Assembly: GCF_011064595.1 (NCBI RefSeq)
Contig: NZ_JAALJI010000019.1
Coordinates: 84,540-148,539 of the forward strand
Direction of reading: 5' to 3'
Source of the DNA: Paludisphaera soli
Lineage (GTDB): Bacteria; Planctomycetota; Planctomycetia; Isosphaerales; Isosphaeraceae
Length of the DNA stretch: 64,000 nucleotides
In this document: positions 60,914-64,000 of the stretch, in pieces
Numbering within the stretch: position 1 is the stretch's first letter
Layout of the letters: every line of letters begins with the position of its first letter
The notes under the pieces: model-generated
Told to the model about the DNA's origin: nothing
Database searches by the model: none
Seen by the model: the letters and a program-made list of their open reading frames with translations, nothing else
Position numbers and translations under genes: made by a program

Positions 60914-61375
60914 TCACCAGCCGCGTCGAGCCTGCGCCCGCAGGCGCACCCTGGCCCAGTACAGGAGCAGGACGGCCAGGCCGGCGCCACCGGCGAGCGT
61001 CCCGTTGCGGTCGAGGAAGGCCACCAGCAGCAGGAACACGGAGATCGCCAGGCCGGCGGCGATCGCGACCGTCACGACCCTGGAGACCGGCGTCGGCCTG
61101 GGGAGGTCCCTGGCGTAACCGACCTGCCAGGCGGCGTGATCGGGGTCGACGAGGTCGCCCGAGGCGATCCAGGCCTCGGCCCGACGACCGGAGCCCCTCG
61201 CGGGCAGGTTGGCGGGAAGGAGCCTCGCCCGCTTCGCGCGGCGAGCCGGGGGCAGGCCGGACTTGCCGCAGGCCGGGCAGAGCCGCCAGCCGCTCCAGCG
61301 GTCGGCGTCGGCGATCAGCCCGACCCGGCAGTGCGGGCAGTCGTAGCGGACCTCGATCTCGGTCGGGACGCTCAC
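60914..61375 (-). CDS. Zinc-ribbon membrane protein, unknown function
   Basis: A 153-residue protein with an N-terminal zinc ribbon (C13PHC16 and C33PAC36), a basic middle and two membrane helices near the C-terminus (VVTVAIAAGLAISVFLLLVAFL and LAGGAGLAVLLLYWARV). The layout matches many small planctomycete membrane proteins of unknown role, with the ribbon on the cytoplasmic side. The start is GTG at 61375, chosen because AGGAGGAG lies six bases ahead and the longer frame is Arg/Gly-rich noise. It converges on the protease gene, stops 16 bases apart. Confidence 0.72.
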   Translation of the reverse strand: MSVPTEIEVRYDCPHCRVGLIADADRWSGWRLCPACGKSGLPPARRAKRARLLPANLPARGSGRRAEAWIASGDLVDPDHAAWQVGYARDLPRPTPVSRVVTVAIAAGLAISVFLLLVAFLDRNGTLAGGAGLAVLLLYWARVRLRAQARRGW

Positions 61376-61550
61376 GGGCTCTCCTCCTCGCGACGGGCCT
61401 CGATCGAGGCCTCGACCCCGCCAGGATACGCGACCCCGCGACGCGGCGGAAGCACGCGAAGGCCCGACCGCCCCACCTCCCTCCCCCGGACCTTTCGACC
61501 TCCCGGCCGCTCGCTTACCATGGAGGCACCTCTCACCCCCAGGAGCCACC

Positions 61551-62777
61551 ATGCGCACCCCGACCCTCGCCGCGGCCCTCGCGCTGGCCGCCTTCGCGCC
61601 CGCCGCCCGCGCGGCCGATTTCCCCCGGTTCGAAGTGCAGGAGATCGACCCCCACGTGGGCGAGGTCTGCTACGCCGTGACCGTCGCCGACGTGGACGGC
61701 GACGGCAAGCCCGACGTCGTCGCCGCCTCCGAGGACGCGGTGGTCTGGTATCAAAACCCGTCCTGGAGCAAGCACGAGGTCGTCCGGGGCCGCACGAAGC
61801 GGGACAACGTCTGCATCCAGGCCCACGACGTCGACGGCGACGGCCGCATCGATCTAACGCTGGGAGCCGGTTGGAAGCCCTCGGACACGGCCCACGCCGG
61901 AACCCTCCAGTGGCTCGGCCGCGACGCCGGCGGCGACTGGCAGGTCCATCCCATCGAGTGCGACGAGCCCACCATCCACCGGGTCCGCTGGGGCGACTTG
62001 AAGGGGGACGGCAAGCCCCAGCTCGTCGTCGTCCCGCTCCAGGGCCGTGGCGCGAAGGGCCCCAACTTCGGCGCGGGGGCCGGAGTGAACGTGGTGGTCT
62101 ACGACGTCCCCGGCGACCCGACGCACCCCCACTGGCGGTCCGAGGTCGCCGACCACACGCTGCATACGACCCACAACGCCCAGGTCGTCGACGTCCTCGG
62201 CAACGGCCGGAACCAGATCGTCGTCGCCGCGTGGGAGGGGGTGTTCGCCCTCGACCGCCTGGGCAAGAACGACTGGGCGCGAACCAAGCTCGGCGCGGGG
62301 GACGAGGCCGGCGACCCGTTCAAGGGCGCCAGCGAGGTCAAGGTCGGCCGGCTGGCCGACGGCTCCCGCTACATCGCCACCATCGAGCCCTGGCACGGCA
62401 ACCAGGTGGTCGTCTACTCGCCCCCGAAGGAAGGCGAGCCGCTCTGGCGCCGGAAGGTCGTCGCCGCGCCCGTCGCCTGGGGCCACGCCGTCTGGTGCGC
62501 GGACCTCGACGGCGACGGCGACGACGACCTGATCATCGGCCAGCGCGACCCGAACCGCGAGGGATCGGACGCCCCCAGGGGCCCCGGCGTGTTCGCCTTC
62601 GCCCCCGGCCCCGCCGGGGACGAGGGGTCGAGCTTCGAGCGGCACGCGATCGACGACGGCGGCATGGCCTGCGAGGACGCCGTCGCCGCCGACCTCGACG
62701 GCGACGGGCGGCCGGACGTGATCGCCGGCGGGCGGGCCACCCACAACGTCCGGATCTACTGGAATCGGCCCCGATGA
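61551..62777 (+). CDS. Secreted FG-GAP/VCBS repeat protein
   Basis: A 408-residue exported protein (signal peptide LAAALALAAFAPAARA) forming a beta-propeller from FG-GAP/VCBS repeats. Calcium-binding loops of the DxDGDGxxD type are repeated: VDGDGKPDVV, VDGDGRIDLTLG, LKGDGKPQLV, LDGDGDDDLIIG and LDGDGRPDVIAGG. Proteins of this type are abundant in Planctomycetota and are thought to bind ligands or surfaces; no catalytic site is evident. CAGGAG precedes the ATG. Next downstream is a GDPD gene, 104 bases away. Confidence 0.85.
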   Translation: MRTPTLAAALALAAFAPAARAADFPRFEVQEIDPHVGEVCYAVTVADVDGDGKPDVVAASEDAVVWYQNPSWSKHEVVRGRTKRDNVCIQAHDVDGDGRIDLTLGAGWKPSDTAHAGTLQWLGRDAGGDWQVHPIECDEPTIHRVRWGDLKGDGKPQLVVVPLQGRGAKGPNFGAGAGVNVVVYDVPGDPTHPHWRSEVADHTLHTTHNAQVVDVLGNGRNQIVVAAWEGVFALDRLGKNDWARTKLGAGDEAGDPFKGASEVKVGRLADGSRYIATIEPWHGNQVVVYSPPKEGEPLWRRKVVAAPVAWGHAVWCADLDGDGDDDLIIGQRDPNREGSDAPRGPGVFAFAPGPAGDEGSSFERHAIDDGGMACEDAVAADLDGDGRPDVIAGGRATHNVRIYWNRPR

Positions 62778-62881
62778 GGATCTCGTGAAGACCTTCGGGG
62801 GCCGTTGCAATCCCGGGCGGATCTGGGACACTCGACGATCCCGAAGGACTGAACGAGACCTGTTTCGAAGGGTGATCGCCG

Positions 62882-63694
62882 ATGGCCTGGATGTCGAGCC
62901 TGCTCATGGTGGTGACGATGGGGACGCTGGGAGCCGAGCCGCCTTCCGTCGAGATCGTCGCGCATCGCGGCGAATCGGCCGACGCGCCCGAGAACACGCT
63001 GGCCGCCTTCAACCTGGCCTGGAGCCGCAAAGTCGAGGCCATCGAGCTGGACGTTCACCTCGCCCGCGACGGCGTCCTTGTCGTCACCCACGACCCCGAC
63101 ACGAAGCGCGTCACGGGCGTCGAGCGGAAGATCAAGGAGGCCGACTGGGCCGACCTGAAGGACCTGGACGCCGGCCGCTGGAAGGACGCCAAGTTCGTCG
63201 GCGAGACCATGCCCACGCTGGAGGCCTCGCTCGCGACGATCCCCGACGGCGGCCGCTGCTTCATCGAGCTGAAGACCGGCCCCGAGGTCGTCCCGGCGGT
63301 CGTCGAGGCCGTCCGCAAGAGCGGCAAGAAGCCCGAGCAGCTCGTGATCATCAGCTTCCACGCCGACACCGTGGCCGAGGCCAAGAAGCGCCTCCCCGAG
63401 CTGAAGGCGTACTACCTCGCCAGCTTCAAGACCGACAAGGAGACCGGCGCCGTCAAGCCGACCCTCGACGAGCTGATCGCCAGGGCCAAGGAGCTGAACG
63501 CCGACGGCCTGGACCTCGACTTCAAGGGCCCCATCGACCGCGCCTTCGTCGACCGCGTCAAGTCCGAGGGCCTGGCCCTCTACGTCTGGACCGTCGACGA
63601 CCCCGCCGTCGCCCGCCGCCTCGCCGCCGCCGGCGTCGACGGCATCACCACCAACAAGGCCGAATGGCTCAAGAAACAGCTCGCCGGCGAGTGA
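62882..63694 (+). CDS. Glycerophosphodiester phosphodiesterase
   Basis: A 270-residue GDPD-family enzyme that splits glycerophosphodiesters to glycerol 3-phosphate and an alcohol. Catalytic and metal residues are visible: His28-Arg29 (AHRG), Glu37 in ENTL, Glu55 and Asp57 in ELDVH and His70 in THD; the later FIELKTG and TVDDP segments are also typical. A hydrophobic N-terminus (SSLLMVVTMGTLGA) suggests export. AAGGGTG precedes the ATG. It is followed by a hairpin at 63727-63748. Confidence 0.92.
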   Translation: MAWMSSLLMVVTMGTLGAEPPSVEIVAHRGESADAPENTLAAFNLAWSRKVEAIELDVHLARDGVLVVTHDPDTKRVTGVERKIKEADWADLKDLDAGRWKDAKFVGETMPTLEASLATIPDGGRCFIELKTGPEVVPAVVEAVRKSGKKPEQLVIISFHADTVAEAKKRLPELKAYYLASFKTDKETGAVKPTLDELIARAKELNADGLDLDFKGPIDRAFVDRVKSEGLALYVWTVDDPAVARRLAAAGVDGITTNKAEWLKKQLAGE

Positions 63695-63726
63695 ACCGCC
63701 GGATTTCGATCGGATGAGCCAAGGGT

Positions 63727-63748
63727 CCTTCCCCCCTCGCGGGGAAGG
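63727..63748 (+). terminator. Terminator-like hairpin after GDPD gene
   Basis: Perfect 8-base arms CCTTCCCC and GGGGAAGG around a 6-base loop, 32 bases after the stop. No U-tract follows. Confidence 0.5.
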
Positions 63749-63783
63749 CGGCCCGAGCGGGGAGTCGCTAGAGATCCTCCCCC

Positions 63784-63921
63784 TCAGGCGTCGGCCTTCC
63801 AGCCTAACGTGCGAAGCTGGAAGTCGTGCGAGCCGTCGTCGTAGTACGGCGGCGTTGCAGGAGGAGCCGACGCCCCGGATGCGGCACGGGTCCATGAGGT
63901 GCCGTCGGCCGCGCGAGCCAT
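63784..63921 (-). CDS. Small ORF or 3' remnant of a gene
   Basis: A 45-codon frame on the minus strand ending ...PPYYDDGSHDFQLRTLGWKADA, which reads like the natural C-terminus of a protein. It opens at ATG 63921; the same frame is closed by a TGA about 70 bases further upstream, so it is either a very small gene or the remnant of a broken one. No ribosome binding site, domain or signal peptide was found. The remainder of 63695-64000 shows only the hairpin at 63727. Confidence 0.25.
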   Translation of the reverse strand: MARAADGTSWTRAASGASAPPATPPYYDDGSHDFQLRTLGWKADA

Positions 63922-64000
63922 GATAACCCCGGCCCGGCGTACCCCTGACGGCCGAATCTCGGCGAAGTGCCCGCAATCGGCGATCGTGAGGCATCATCCC

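Noticed and set aside
63714..63923. Plus-strand ORF near the window end
   Set aside because: Starts inside the hairpin region, no ribosome binding site and no protein-like sequence.

Overview
The window is a very GC-rich chromosomal segment (roughly 70% by eye, third codon positions almost all G or C) with gene content typical of Planctomycetota, most likely the Isosphaeraceae. The markers are a DUF1553-type tail followed by a Tat-dependent DUF1501 protein, three secreted proteins ending in PEP-CTERM anchors, a TIGR03067-like protein, DUF1080 and FG-GAP secreted proteins, and a subtilase with an N-terminal LExLDERxxLS sorting-type motif. The assignment to family is inference. No rRNA, tRNA, CRISPR array or intact insertion sequence was recognised. 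Large antisense ORFs are common because of the base composition and are left out.

Layout. 1-5.6 kb: DUF1553/DUF1501 pair, a PEP-CTERM protein and three exported proteins, two of them rich in His and CxxC motifs. 6-9.6 kb: an oversized Tex protein with a disordered insertion inside its YqgF fold. 9.7-17.5 kb: an ABC transporter pair (permease, ATPase), a quinone oxidoreductase, a Ste24-type M48 protease and an MMPL/RND exporter. 17.7-21.3 kb: a small membrane-anchored protein, then the FAS-II genes fabG-acpP-fabF on the minus strand. 21.3-25.6 kb: a repeat-bearing noncoding stretch, a phosphofructokinase with PPi-type active-site residues, and three minus-strand genes resembling immunity-type families (DUF6985, SUKH/SMI1, HEAT), two of which share a homologous upstream module. 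25.6-31.8 kb: amidase, FAD disulfide oxidoreductase, a decayed pfk fragment, a secreted repeat protein, a GH71/99-like protein and a divergent pair of PEP-CTERM genes. 31.8-35 kb: accC, accB and an Xaa-Pro peptidase (minus strand). 35-39.4 kb: DUF1080 protein, SolA-like oxidase and a double alpha/beta-hydrolase. 39.6-43.2 kb: a small protein, a double-domain KaiC-like ATPase and a hybrid histidine kinase, tightly linked. 43.4-48.8 kb: hisS-hisZ-hisG with 4-nt overlaps, then a lone receiver and a D-2-hydroxyacid dehydrogenase. 49-64 kb: PilZ protein, esterase, DUF3006 plus ComEC-like MBL pair, subtilase, a DisA_N/DAC-like protein, inositol monophosphatase, a GT-C-like membrane protein, trypsin-like protease, zinc-ribbon membrane protein, FG-GAP protein and GDPD.

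Functionally the window mixes housekeeping (fatty acid and histidine synthesis, acetyl-CoA carboxylase, tRNA charging, glycolysis) with planctomycete envelope and secreted proteins. The least explained parts are the Tex insertion, the Cys/His-repeat secreted proteins, the KaiC-kinase module, the DAC-like protein with an altered RHR motif and the immunity-like gene trio.
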